Shown here: piece after piece, positions 53,142-61,536 of the stretch
Layout: each line of letters begins with the position of its first letter
Position numbering within the stretch: the first letter of the stretch is position 1
Assembly: GCF_020524545.1 (NCBI RefSeq)
Contig: NZ_JAIVLG010000003.1
Span: forward strand, 154,793-218,792
Length of the DNA: 64,000 bases
Source of the DNA: Microbacterium paraoxydans
GTDB lineage: Bacteria; Actinomycetota; Actinomycetes; Actinomycetales; Microbacteriaceae
Direction: 5' to 3'
Position numbers and translations under genes: made by a program
The notes under the pieces: generated by a model
What the model was told of the DNA's origin: nothing
Databases searched by the model: none
The model's input: the letters and a program-made list of their open reading frames with translations, nothing else

Positions 53142-53579
53142 ATGAGCTCCACCGCACCCCCCACTCGGATGACCGGCATCGGTCGCGTCCTCGTGATCGT
53201 CTACGCCGTGATGGCGCTGGCCGCCACCGGGCGCAGTTTCGTGCAGATCGTCCGTCGCTTCGACGAAGCCCCCCTGGCGTACTCGCTGTCCGCTCTCGCG
53301 GCCGTGGTGTACATCCTCGCCACTCTCGCTCTCGTGCTCGCCCGACGTCGCGGCTGGTACACGGTGGCATGGGTCGCGATCATCTTCGAACTGACCGGAG
53401 TGCTCGTCGTCGGCTTGCTCAGCGTCCTGATGCCAGCGTTGTTCCAGCACGAGACCGTGTGGTCGCTGTTCGGGCGCGGTTACCTCTTCGTACCGCTGGT
53501 GCTCCCGATCTTCGGGGTCTGGTGGTTGCGTACGCACCGACCGGTCGAAGCCGTGACATCGGCCGAGGTCCACGCGTGA
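53142..53579 (+). CDS. Four-TM hypothetical membrane protein upstream of ribF
   Basis: A 145-residue protein with four hydrophobic helices (GRVLVIVYAVMALAATGRSF; ALAAVVYILATLALVLAR; VAWVAIIFELTGVLVVGLLSVL; LFVPLVLPIFGVWWLRTH). The start at 53142 is chosen from the promoter position. The stop overlaps the ribF GTG (GTGA), so translation is coupled to riboflavin kinase/FAD synthetase; a functional link is unknown. Confidence 0.75.
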   Translation: MSSTAPPTRMTGIGRVLVIVYAVMALAATGRSFVQIVRRFDEAPLAYSLSALAAVVYILATLALVLARRRGWYTVAWVAIIFELTGVLVVGLLSVLMPALFQHETVWSLFGRGYLFVPLVLPIFGVWWLRTHRPVEAVTSAEVHA

Positions 53580-54526
53580 TCGTGTTCCGCAGCCCGGAGG
53601 AGATCCCGGACGGCTTCGGACCGAGCGCGGTCGCCATCGGCAAGTTCGACGGCGTCCACGCCGGTCATCGGGCTGTCATCGCGAGGCTGAACGAAGCAGC
53701 TGCTGCCACGAGCAGCCGCGCCGTCGCGGTCACCTTCGACCGCAACCCCCTCGCGATCCTTCGTCCGGACCGATGCCCCGAGAACGTCGTCACGGTCGAT
53801 CGCAAACTCGAACTGCTCGGCGAGCTGGGCATCGATGCGACTCTCGTGCTCACCTTCGACGAGGAACTCGCTGCCCGCAGCGCTCATGACTTCGTCACCG
53901 ACATCCTCGTCGGTGCGGTCGACGTCTCCACGGTCCTCGTCGGCGAGGACTTCCGCTTCGGCAACAAGGGGGCCGGTACGCCGGACCTCCTTCGTGCCCT
54001 CGGTCCCGAGTACGGCTTCTCCGTGGAGGTCGTCGACGACGTGTACCTTCCCGGTTCCGCACGGCGCGTGTCGTCGAGCTGGATCCGGGAACTGCTGATG
54101 GAAGGCGATGTCGCGACGGCGGCGACCGTGCTCGGCCGCTACCCGGATGTCCGGGGCGAGGTCGTTCACGGGCTCAAGCGCGGGCGAGAACTGGGCTTTC
54201 CGACCGCGAACCTCTCCACGATCGTCGATGCTTTCGTCCCGGCCGACGGTGTGTACGCGGGATGGCTCGTGGATCATGACACCGGGATCCGGCACCCCTC
54301 CGCCATCTCGGTCGGCACCAATCCCACCTTCGACGACGTTCTCGTACGGCAGGTGGAGGCTCACGTGCTCGGCGAGACCGGACTGGAGCTCTACGGACAC
54401 GATGTCACCGTCGAGTTCGTCGAGCGGCTGAGGGGAATGGTCGCGTTCGAGGGGATCGAGAAGCTCATGGCGCAGATGGCCGCCGACGTCACCGACGCTG
54501 CTCGCGTGCTCGACGTGACTTCCTGA
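53576..54526 (+). CDS. ribF: Bifunctional riboflavin kinase/FAD synthetase
   Basis: Makes FMN and FAD. N-terminal nucleotidyltransferase domain with AIGKFDGVHAGHRAVIARL, VLVGEDFRFGNKGAG and SSSWIRELLMEGDV. C-terminal flavokinase domain with VVHGLKRGRELGFPTANLS and PADGVYAGWL, GTNPTFDD, then VEFVERLRGM. 316 residues from a GTG that overlaps the preceding stop. Confidence 0.96.
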   Translation: MIVFRSPEEIPDGFGPSAVAIGKFDGVHAGHRAVIARLNEAAAATSSRAVAVTFDRNPLAILRPDRCPENVVTVDRKLELLGELGIDATLVLTFDEELAARSAHDFVTDILVGAVDVSTVLVGEDFRFGNKGAGTPDLLRALGPEYGFSVEVVDDVYLPGSARRVSSSWIRELLMEGDVATAATVLGRYPDVRGEVVHGLKRGRELGFPTANLSTIVDAFVPADGVYAGWLVDHDTGIRHPSAISVGTNPTFDDVLVRQVEAHVLGETGLELYGHDVTVEFVERLRGMVAFEGIEKLMAQMAADVTDAARVLDVTS

Positions 54527-54561
54527 TCGGCTGAAATCTCCGCGCCGCGAGCGCCATGACA

Positions 54562-54567
54562 TAGAAT
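54562..54567 (+). promoter_or_regulatory. -10 element (TAGAAT) upstream of the SNF2 helicase gene
   Basis: A start near 54574 would give a leader of roughly 145 nt, unusually long for this window. The leader contains a 7-bp GGCTTCC/GGAAGCC hairpin around 54680. Confidence 0.35.
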
Positions 54568-54719
54568 GGGAAACGGCTCTCGCCGATTCTCACGCTTCTC
54601 GCGTGCCTCGACGGGAAGAAGATCCACTGTTCGTACGGTCCTGGCTCACGCCACACGCGGACAACGAGAACGGCCGGCGGCTTCCTGGGGAAGCCGGGGC
54701 CTTCACGCTCAGGAGGAGC

Positions 54720-56864
54720 ATGCCGACCACGGCAACCGCCGCCACGCGGCGAAAGAAGACGTCCCGTCGCGACGACGAGGCACCCCTCATCCCGATCCTC
54801 GCGCGCAAGGTGCGTGAGATCGAGGCCAAGTCGCAGCGAGGGAAGCTCGGCCCGACGAACCGGGTGAAGTTCCAGGTGATCGCCTTCCTCGTGCGCGAAG
54901 AGCGCGCACGGGTCAAGGCCGACGCCGAGATCGGGGATCCTGCACGCGTTGAGCTGCTCAAGCGGCTCGATGGTGTCGCCACGATCCTCGCGAAGACCGC
55001 TGCCCGCGACACGTCACTCATCCAGCTGCTGGAAGCCGATCAGGCGACGTCGCCGGTGGCCAAGCGCATGCGCCGCGACTGGTTGCTCGAATCCGGCGCT
55101 GAACTCGCTCCGGAAGACCTGATCATCGCTGATGCGGCGCCGGTGCAGGTCTCGGTCGTGCCCGCGGCGATCGCGGAACGACAGGTCACCCCGCCCTCGG
55201 TCGAGGCGCGCCAGTTGGCGAACCCGTTCCTCGCGCCCGACCTCACGCCTCGATCGACGTCGACACCGCGTCGCCGCCTCGACGGCTGGGAGCTCATGGG
55301 CCCGCTGTACAAGGCCTTCGAGACGGGCGCCGGCGGATCCGCCGCATCGATGGACCTCCCGCCCGCGCCGGAGTTCGACCACGTATCGCCCAAGGGTCTC
55401 GAGGTCATGGTGCACCAGTCCCGCTTCCTCGAAGCGGTCAAGGCGGGGCACCGCAGCTTCCTGCTCGCGGATGAGCCGGGTCTGGGCAAGACGGCGCAGT
55501 CCGTGCTCGCCGCCTCCGTCGCCGGTGCCTATCCGCTCCTCGTCGTGGTGCCCAACGTCGTGAAGATGAACTGGGCGCGCGAAGTCGAGCGCTGGACGCC
55601 GCAGCGTCGTGCAACGGTGATTCAGGGCGACGGCGATGACATCGATGCCTTCGCAGACGTATTCATCGTGAACTACGAGATCCTCGACCGGCACATGTCG
55701 TGGCTCGCCTCGATCGGTCTGCGCGGCATGGTCGTCGACGAGGCGCACTTCATCAAGAACCTGTCCTCCCAGCGCTCGCAGAACGTCCTGTCGCTGGCCG
55801 CTCAGGTGCGCGAGCGCACGCCGGGCCACGATCCGCTCATGTTGGCGCTCACCGGGACACCGCTGATCAACGATGTCGAGGACTTCGACGCGATCTGGCG
55901 CTTCCTAGGCTGGACCACGGGCGAGAAGCCCGGCCCTCAGCTCATGGAGAAGCTGGATGCGACCGGATTCACTCCGGCAGACAAGGCGTTCTACCCCGAA
56001 GCGCGTGACGCCGTCATCTCGATGGGCATCGTGCGGCGCAAGAAGAAGGATGTCGCCGCCGACCTCCCCGACAAGCTGATCGCCGACCTGCCCGTGCAGC
56101 TCGACGACGAGTTCGGACGCGGTATCCGTCAGGCAGAGCGCGAGCTGGGGGAGAGGCTCGCAGCACGCTACCGGCGCATCATCGAGGCGCGGGGTGATCG
56201 CGGGCTTGTCCCAGGGGAGATCGACGATGACATCGTGCGTCTCGTCGCCCAGAACGAACTCGAGGAGTCGAAGGCCGCCGGCACCGGGGGAGACAACGTC
56301 TTCACCATGGTCAGGCGCATCGGCCAGGCCAAGGCTCCGCTGGCGGCAGACTACGCGGCGCAGCTTCAGCGCTCCGTCGGCAAGGTCGTCTTCTTCGCCA
56401 AGCACATCGACGTGATGGACCAGGCGGAGGCGCACTTCGCTGCCGCAGGTATCCGAGCGGTGTCGATCCGCGGCGACCAGTCGTCGACGACGCGACAGCA
56501 GGCGATCGACGACTTCAACGGCGACCCCTCCGTGGGCATCGCCGTCTGTTCGCTCACCGCGGCCGGCGTCGGGCTCAACCTGCAGGCGGCATCGAACGTG
56601 GTGCTCGCCGAGCTGTCCTGGACGGCCGCAGAGCAGACGCAGGCGATCGACCGCGTACACCGTATCGGGCAGGATGAGCCGGTCACCGCCTGGCGCATCA
56701 TCGCCGCGCACACGATCGACACGAAGATCGCCGAGCTCATCGACCAGAAGCAGGGGCTCGCGGCGCGTGCGCTCGACGGCGAAGCCGTGGAGGAGTCGGC
56801 TGCGGAACCGGTGCAGCTGGCAGCACTCATGCACCTGCTCCGGCAAGCTCTTGGTGCCGCATAG
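54720..56864 (+). CDS. SNF2-family DEAD/DEAH helicase-like ATPase
   Basis: A 714-residue translocase. Walker A LADEPGLGKTAQ near 247, Walker B DEAH in MVVDEAHFIKN near 340, LALTGTPLINDVEDFD, and C-terminal motif GDQSSTTRQQAIDDFNGDPSVGIAVCSLTAAGVGLNLQAA with QAIDRVHRIGQDEPV. The N-terminal ~170 residues are charged and helical with no known domain. This is the single-chain SMARCAL1-like type, probably acting on stalled or damaged DNA. The ATG at 54720 is preferred (AGGAGGAG just upstream); a GTG at 54603 would add 39 residues. A LexA-like palindrome lies just after the stop. Confidence 0.88.
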   Translation: MPTTATAATRRKKTSRRDDEAPLIPILARKVREIEAKSQRGKLGPTNRVKFQVIAFLVREERARVKADAEIGDPARVELLKRLDGVATILAKTAARDTSLIQLLEADQATSPVAKRMRRDWLLESGAELAPEDLIIADAAPVQVSVVPAAIAERQVTPPSVEARQLANPFLAPDLTPRSTSTPRRRLDGWELMGPLYKAFETGAGGSAASMDLPPAPEFDHVSPKGLEVMVHQSRFLEAVKAGHRSFLLADEPGLGKTAQSVLAASVAGAYPLLVVVPNVVKMNWAREVERWTPQRRATVIQGDGDDIDAFADVFIVNYEILDRHMSWLASIGLRGMVVDEAHFIKNLSSQRSQNVLSLAAQVRERTPGHDPLMLALTGTPLINDVEDFDAIWRFLGWTTGEKPGPQLMEKLDATGFTPADKAFYPEARDAVISMGIVRRKKKDVAADLPDKLIADLPVQLDDEFGRGIRQAERELGERLAARYRRIIEARGDRGLVPGEIDDDIVRLVAQNELEESKAAGTGGDNVFTMVRRIGQAKAPLAADYAAQLQRSVGKVVFFAKHIDVMDQAEAHFAAAGIRAVSIRGDQSSTTRQQAIDDFNGDPSVGIAVCSLTAAGVGLNLQAASNVVLAELSWTAAEQTQAIDRVHRIGQDEPVTAWRIIAAHTIDTKIAELIDQKQGLAARALDGEAVEESAAEPVQLAALMHLLRQALGAA

Positions 56865-56869
56865 TCGTC

Positions 56870-56885
56870 AAGAACAGCTGTTCTT
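56870..56885. promoter_or_regulatory. 16-bp perfect palindrome, LexA-box-like
   Basis: The palindrome AAGAACAGCTGTTCTT contains GAAC-N4-GTTC, the core of the Gram-positive/actinobacterial LexA (SOS) box. It lies 5 nt after the helicase stop and about 120 nt upstream of the predicted pfkA -10. Actinobacterial boxes are usually TCGAAC-N4-GTTCGA, so the flanks differ. Confidence 0.4.
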
Positions 56886-57005
56886 AACGCCACGGATGTG
56901 CTCGATAGGGTCCGCAGCCGGGAAGTTCGCCGATATCACCGATTGCGCGCGTCAAGATCGGGGGTTTTCGTCGACGTCGAATGGCGCGCGAGTGCGCTGG
57001 GGCAC

Positions 57006-57011
57006 TAGTGT
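57006..57011 (+). promoter_or_regulatory. -10 element (TAGTGT) for pfkA
   Basis: Predicts a leader of about 50 nt with GAAGG before the ATG at 57068. Confidence 0.4.
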
Positions 57012-57067
57012 CGATCGAAGGCAGCGTCGCCTGTTCCCCCATCACCCGAACGTCTGAAGGCACCAGA

Positions 57068-58096
57068 ATGAAGATCGGCATCCTGACGAGCGGCGGCGAC
57101 TGCCCCGGCCTCAACGCGGTCATCCGCGGCATCGTGCTCAAGGGCACCACCACGTACGACCTGGAGTTCGTCGGCATCAGAGACGGGTGGCGGGGGCTCG
57201 TCGACGGCGACTTCATGCCGCTCACGCGCCACGAGGTGAAGGGCCTCTCGAAGGTCGGCGGTACGATCCTCGGAACCAGTCGCACGAACCCCTACGAGGG
57301 CGAGCGTGGTGGCGCGGAGAACATCGCGAAGACGCTGTACGGTCACAAGATCGACGGCATCGTGGCGATCGGCGGCGAGGGCACGCTCGCCGCCGCGGAT
57401 CGTCTGGCGAAAGACGGGATCAAGGTCATCGGCGTGCCCAAGACGATCGACAACGACCTGCGGGCCACGGACTATTCGTTCGGTTTCGACACCGCAGTGA
57501 ACATCGCGACCGATGCGATGGATCGCCTCCGCACGACGGGTGACTCGCACCAGCGCTGCATGGTCGCCGAGGTCATGGGCCGCCACGTCGGCTGGATCGC
57601 CCTGCATGCGGGTATGGCAGCCGGTGCTCACGTCATCTGCATTCCCGAGGTTCCGATGTCGATCGATGACATCACCGAGCTGGTGACCAGTGCCCACGAC
57701 CGCGGACGCGCGCCGCTGGTGGTCGTCTCCGAGGGGTTCAAGCTCCTCGGCATGGAAGAGGCATACAGCGACAAGGGACTCGATGCCTTCAACCGTCCCC
57801 GGCTCGGTGGAATCGGTGACATGCTCGCTCCGGAGATCGAGCGGATCACCGGTATCGAGACGCGCGCGACGATCCTGGGCCACATCCAGCGCGGCGGATC
57901 GCCGTCGGCGTTCGATCGGGTGCTCGCGACGCGACTCGGACTGCACGCCGCCGATGCGCTCGTCGACGGCGCCTGGGGGCAGATGGTGGCCATGCAGGGC
58001 ACCGACATCGTTCGGGTGCCCTTCGCCGACGCGCTCGGCGAGCTGAACACGGTGCCCCGCTACCGCTACGACGAGGCCGCTGCGCTCTTCGGCTGA
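57068..58096 (+). CDS. pfkA: 6-phosphofructokinase
   Basis: Phosphorylates fructose 6-phosphate at C1; 342 residues. LTSGGDCPGLNAVIRG, GTSRTNPYEG, IGGEGTLAAADRL (102-106 GGEGT), catalytic Asp128 in VPKTIDNDL and AEVMGRHVGWIAL are the family blocks. Gly105 at the position of E. coli Gly104 fits ATP. Lys125 replaces the Gly124 of classical ATP enzymes and occurs in the actinobacterial/PPi-related branch, so the phosphoryl donor is not certain. An upstream in-frame GTG (56981) is unlikely, since GAAGG precedes the ATG. Confidence 0.93.
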   Translation: MKIGILTSGGDCPGLNAVIRGIVLKGTTTYDLEFVGIRDGWRGLVDGDFMPLTRHEVKGLSKVGGTILGTSRTNPYEGERGGAENIAKTLYGHKIDGIVAIGGEGTLAAADRLAKDGIKVIGVPKTIDNDLRATDYSFGFDTAVNIATDAMDRLRTTGDSHQRCMVAEVMGRHVGWIALHAGMAAGAHVICIPEVPMSIDDITELVTSAHDRGRAPLVVVSEGFKLLGMEEAYSDKGLDAFNRPRLGGIGDMLAPEIERITGIETRATILGHIQRGGSPSAFDRVLATRLGLHAADALVDGAWGQMVAMQGTDIVRVPFADALGELNTVPRYRYDEAAALFG

Positions 58097-58141
58097 TCGC
58101 AACACCCCTTCGTGGGCTGCGCCCCTCTTGCGCTCCCGATC

Positions 58142-58230
58142 GACCTCCCGGGAACAGGCATTCGCGCCAGATCAGGCACTTCTTCTGTCAATCTGCCTGA
58201 TTCGGCGTGTGTGCCTGATTCGGCGTGCGT
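58142..58230. repeat. Left 89-bp head-to-head array of 18-nt units
   Basis: Units on the minus strand at 58142-58159 (degenerate) and 58160-58177 (GCCTGATCTGGCGCGAAT), a 17-nt spacer 58178-58194, then plus-strand units at 58195-58212 (GCCTGATTCGGCGTGTGT) and 58213-58230 (GCCTGATTCGGCGTGCGT). The inner arms form ATCAGGCA/TGCCTGAT. It overlaps the last 14 codons and the stop of the AbiEi-DUF559 gene and could double as terminator for pfkA. Confidence 0.85.
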
Positions 58231-59063
58231 CGCCGGTGCAGGCCCTGCGCCATCGCGGTGAGTACGGTCCGTTCAACGTACGGGGCGTCGTACATCACCT
58301 GGTGTACGTCGAAACGGAGAATCGTGTAGCCACGCAGCGCGAGACGGGCATCAGCTCGGATATCGCGGCGGCGATCTCGCGCTGAGCTGTGGTGCGCGAA
58401 CCCGTCGATCTGGATGCCCAGCCGTTCGCCGATCATCGCGTCGAGAGGGTGCCCGTCGACCCACACCTGCTGCCGCATCTCGACTCCGATCCCACGCATC
58501 AGGGCGACGAATGCCGTCTCGGGTCCGGAGTCGGACCTCCCACCGACGAGTGCCGCGATCCGTGATGCAGCGCTGGATCGCCACTCCACGCGTTCGAGGA
58601 CATCGAGGTCGACGGCGTCTCGGCGAATCGCGGACTCCCAGACGATCAGGGCTTCCGTCGTCGGCAGGCATCGAGCAACCTGGAACAGGATATTGAGTGC
58701 AGGCTCGACCGTCGAACGTCGTGTCACGGGAACAGGACCGCGGTCTCGGTGGACGCGGATGCCGTTCGGGTCGAACCGCGACGCGCTGTGTGGAAGCGCA
58801 ACGTGCACCGCATCCGTGCTGATGTCCCACCACCCCCGCAGGCTCGCGGCACTCACGCAGGTCACGCGTCCACCGACGGAGGCCGCGGCGACGCGTCGTG
58901 GGTCGCAGTCGGGAGTGACGAGCCAGGAGCGACGCACTCGCAGGAGGTGTCCGTTCCGAACGTCGCCACGCACCGTATGATCCGTGAAGCCGGCCGCCCG
59001 CAGGGCGGATGAGTGCACGGCACCGTCGTGTCGGCGTACCCATTCCTCTGCTGACGTCGTCAC
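58188..59063 (-). CDS. AbiEi-like winged-helix plus DUF559 (Vsr-like) nuclease-domain protein
   Basis: A 291-residue protein. The N-terminal ~90 residues resemble the AbiEi antitoxin winged helix (EWVRRHDGAVHSSALRAAGFTDHTVRGDVRNGHLLRVRRSWLV). The C-terminal ~90 have the DUF559/Vsr endonuclease-like fold: GPETAFV, HPLDAMIGERLGIQIDGFAHH, RDIRADARLALRGYTILRFD, QVMYD. The usual E-x-D is Q-x-D. No toxin gene is adjacent. The C-terminal tail RTPNQAHTPNQAD is encoded by repeat units. Start GTG 59063 (GGTGGAG just upstream) is preferred over an in-frame ATG at 59195 that would run into the right repeat array. Flanked on both sides by matching repeats. Confidence 0.82.
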   Translation of the reverse strand: MTTSAEEWVRRHDGAVHSSALRAAGFTDHTVRGDVRNGHLLRVRRSWLVTPDCDPRRVAAASVGGRVTCVSAASLRGWWDISTDAVHVALPHSASRFDPNGIRVHRDRGPVPVTRRSTVEPALNILFQVARCLPTTEALIVWESAIRRDAVDLDVLERVEWRSSAASRIAALVGGRSDSGPETAFVALMRGIGVEMRQQVWVDGHPLDAMIGERLGIQIDGFAHHSSARDRRRDIRADARLALRGYTILRFDVHQVMYDAPYVERTVLTAMAQGLHRRRTPNQAHTPNQAD

Positions 59064-59169
59064 AGCTCCACCCTGATCGACGTCCCGGGTGCTGCTGTGC
59101 CGTCGCGCCTCGATCTGTGAAGAGTTGCCGCGGCTCAGTAGCTGTGGAGGAGTCGACACGTGTGCACTG

Positions 59170-59258
59170 TTGCAATCAGAGTCAGGCGATCGCACCGCAT
59201 CAGGCAGAGAGTGGTCGAATCAGCCTGATACGGCGTGATCGCCTGAACTCGCGTGATG
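59170..59258. repeat. Right 89-bp head-to-head array of 18-nt units
   Basis: Minus-strand units at 59170-59187 (GCCTGACTCTGATTGCAA) and 59188-59205 (GCCTGATGCGGTGCGATC), a 17-nt spacer 59206-59222, then plus-strand units at 59223-59240 (GCCTGATACGGCGTGATC) and 59241-59258 (GCCTGAACTCGCGTGATG). Same architecture and same spacer length as the left array. It fills the 218-nt gap between the AbiEi-DUF559 start and the protease stop, in the likely promoter region of the former. Confidence 0.85.
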
Positions 59259-59281
59259 GCTGAGCCAGGCGCAGCGGCGGG

Positions 59282-61381
59282 TCAAACCTCGGTGAGCCCG
59301 AGCGTGTCGAGCAGCCACGCGAGTTCGAACGCGCGCTCCTTCCAGGAGTTGTAGCGTCCGCTCACACCGCCGTGCCCCGCCACCATCTCGCATTTGAGGA
59401 GCACGTCCGATGCCCCCGCTTCTCGCAGACGTGCGACCCACTTCGCGGGTTCCACATACAGGACGCGCGTGTCGTTGAGCGAGGTCACGGCGAGGATCCG
59501 CGGGTACTCGATGCCGTCTCTCACGTTCTCGTAGGGGGAGTACGACTTCATGTAGTCGTAGACGTCCGAGCCGTGCAACGGGTCGCCCCACTCGTCCCAC
59601 TCGATCACCGTGAGCGGCAGAGACGGGTCGAGGATCGTCGTCAGGGCGTCCACGAAGGGCACACCGGCGAGGATGCCCGCGAAGAGCTCGGGAGCAAGGT
59701 TGGCGACCGCTCCCATCAGCAGACCCCCCGCGCTCCCGCCCTCGGCGACCAGGCGTTCCGGCGTCGTCACACCTGTCGCGACGAGGTGCTCGGCGCACGC
59801 GACGAAGTCCGTGAAAGTGTTGCGCTTGCGCAGGAGCTTCCCGTCCTCGTACCACTGACGGCCCATCTCCCCACCGCCGCGCACGTGGGCGACGGCGAAG
59901 ATCACTCCGCGGTCGAGTTCGGACAGCCGGGCGACCGAGAAGCCGGGGTCGATCGAATGCTCGTAGGACCCGTAGCCGTACAGGTGCAGAGGACGGGCCT
60001 CCGAGCCGGGTTCGCCGAACGAGCGCTTCCACACGAGCGAGATGGGCACGCGCACGCCGTCGGCGGCCGTCGCCCAGTCACGTCGCTGGCCGTACTCCGA
60101 GGCGTCGTAGCCGCCCAGGACGGCGACCTGCTTGCGCAGGATCAGGTCGCGGTTCGAGAGGTCGAGGTCGTACACCGTTCCCGGGGTGACGAACGACGTG
60201 TAGCCGAGGCGCAGGAACGGCGAGTGCCATTCCGGGTTGCCGCTCACGCCCGCGGAGTAGAGCGGTTCGTCGAAGGCGATCTCGTCGAGGGTGTTCGTCG
60301 GGTAATCGAGCAGTCCGACGCGCTCGAGCCCTTCGCGACGGTACTCCACGGTGGCGAAGTCACGGAACGCGTCCATGCCGAGCAGGCGTCTTCCTGCCTC
60401 GTGCGCGACGACCGGGCGCCGCTCTCCCTGAGGATCCGAGGCGGCGACGGAGACCAGCTCGAAGTCCAGGGCGCCGTCGTTGTGGAGGATGAACAGTCGG
60501 TCCTCGCCGTCCACCACGGCGTGATCGATGGAGTACTCGACGCCGTCGCGGCGCGGCCAGACCAGGCGCGGTTCGGCGGTGAGATCGCCGGTCAGATCGA
60601 CCAGGTACTCCTCGCTCGTGATGCTCGAGCCGACGCCGATCACGAGGTACCGGCGGCTTCGCGTGATCCCCGCACCGAGCCAGAACTTCTCGTCGGGCTC
60701 GTGGAACAACCGGACATCGTCCGTGACGGCCGTGCCCAGGCGGTGCAGCCACAAGGTGTCAGGCCGCCACGCGTCGTCCCGCGTCGTGTAGAGGACTCCC
60801 GTGCCGTCCGGCGTGAAGAAGGCTCCGCCCGTGTTCGGGATCTCGTCGTCGAGCGTCTCTCCGGTCGTCAGATCGCGCACGTGCACGGTGTAAAGCTCGT
60901 CGCCGTCGTAATCGGTCGACCACAGCAGCTTCGTGGCGTCGTCGGAGGTGTCGAACGCGCCGAGCGAGAAGAATTCGTGACCCTCGGCCTCGATGTTGCC
61001 ATCGAGGAGGACCACTTCACCCGGAACCGGAACGCCCGGCTCGAGCACGGGGGGAGTCCACTCGCCGACTTCGGCGGCCGCGCGGCAGTGGATGCCGTAC
61101 TGCGCTCCCTCTTCGGTCCTGCTGTAGTACCACCAGTCGCCGCGTCGGGTGGGGACGGAGAGGTCCGTCTCCTGCACCCGGGCCTTGATCTCCTCGAACA
61201 GCTGCGTCCGGAGCCCGGCGAGATGCGCGGTCTGCGTTTCCGTGTAGGCGTTCTCGGCCTCGAGGTGTGCGATGACCTCCTCGGAGTCCTTCGATCGCAT
61301 CCACTCATACGGGTCGTCGAAGGTGTCGCCATGATGAGTGCGGAGAGTGGAACGGCGGGCAGCGAGCGGGGCGTCAGTCAC
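59282..61381 (-). CDS. S9 family serine peptidase (prolyl oligopeptidase/oligopeptidase B type)
   Basis: Cytoplasmic serine peptidase of 699 residues that cleaves short peptides, probably after basic residues if it is oligopeptidase B-like. N-terminal seven-bladed propeller (begins DDPYEWMRSKDSEEV; DYDGDELYTVHVRDL), C-terminal alpha/beta hydrolase with nucleophile in EGGSAGGLLMG, Asp in SLNDTRV and His in VAGHGGVSGRY. No signal peptide. GTG start 6 nt after a -10 hexamer. Confidence 0.94.
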   Translation of the reverse strand: MTDAPLAARRSTLRTHHGDTFDDPYEWMRSKDSEEVIAHLEAENAYTETQTAHLAGLRTQLFEEIKARVQETDLSVPTRRGDWWYYSRTEEGAQYGIHCRAAAEVGEWTPPVLEPGVPVPGEVVLLDGNIEAEGHEFFSLGAFDTSDDATKLLWSTDYDGDELYTVHVRDLTTGETLDDEIPNTGGAFFTPDGTGVLYTTRDDAWRPDTLWLHRLGTAVTDDVRLFHEPDEKFWLGAGITRSRRYLVIGVGSSITSEEYLVDLTGDLTAEPRLVWPRRDGVEYSIDHAVVDGEDRLFILHNDGALDFELVSVAASDPQGERRPVVAHEAGRRLLGMDAFRDFATVEYRREGLERVGLLDYPTNTLDEIAFDEPLYSAGVSGNPEWHSPFLRLGYTSFVTPGTVYDLDLSNRDLILRKQVAVLGGYDASEYGQRRDWATAADGVRVPISLVWKRSFGEPGSEARPLHLYGYGSYEHSIDPGFSVARLSELDRGVIFAVAHVRGGGEMGRQWYEDGKLLRKRNTFTDFVACAEHLVATGVTTPERLVAEGGSAGGLLMGAVANLAPELFAGILAGVPFVDALTTILDPSLPLTVIEWDEWGDPLHGSDVYDYMKSYSPYENVRDGIEYPRILAVTSLNDTRVLYVEPAKWVARLREAGASDVLLKCEMVAGHGGVSGRYNSWKERAFELAWLLDTLGLTEV

Positions 61382-61387
61382 CGTCCC

Positions 61388-61393
61388 ACGCTA
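61388..61393 (-). promoter_or_regulatory. -10 element (TAGCGT), leaderless start of S9 peptidase gene
   Basis: Six bases (GGGACG) separate it from the GTG at 61381. Confidence 0.5.
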
Positions 61394-61536
61394 TCCCAGG
61401 TCGAGTTGACCGGCGCGGGGGAGGGTGGGAGGATTTACCGGGGCCGGTTAACGGAAGTCAAACCCACGGTGAACTCTTCGTTCATCACGTCGATCACGTC
61501 GACACCTCCTTCTTCCTCAACGACCGAAAGCGAACG

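Noticed and set aside
54603..54719. GTG at 54603 as start of the SNF2 helicase
   Set aside because: The added 39 residues look random and AGGAGGAG lies just before the ATG at 54720; not fully excluded.
58142..59258. CRISPR array
   Set aside because: The units are 18 nt without spacers between them, arranged head to head, and no cas gene is nearby.
61430..61536. Possible PHO box upstream of pit
   Set aside because: GTTAAC, GTGAAC and GTTCAT words are present but not as properly spaced 11-nt direct repeats matching the actinobacterial PhoP consensus.
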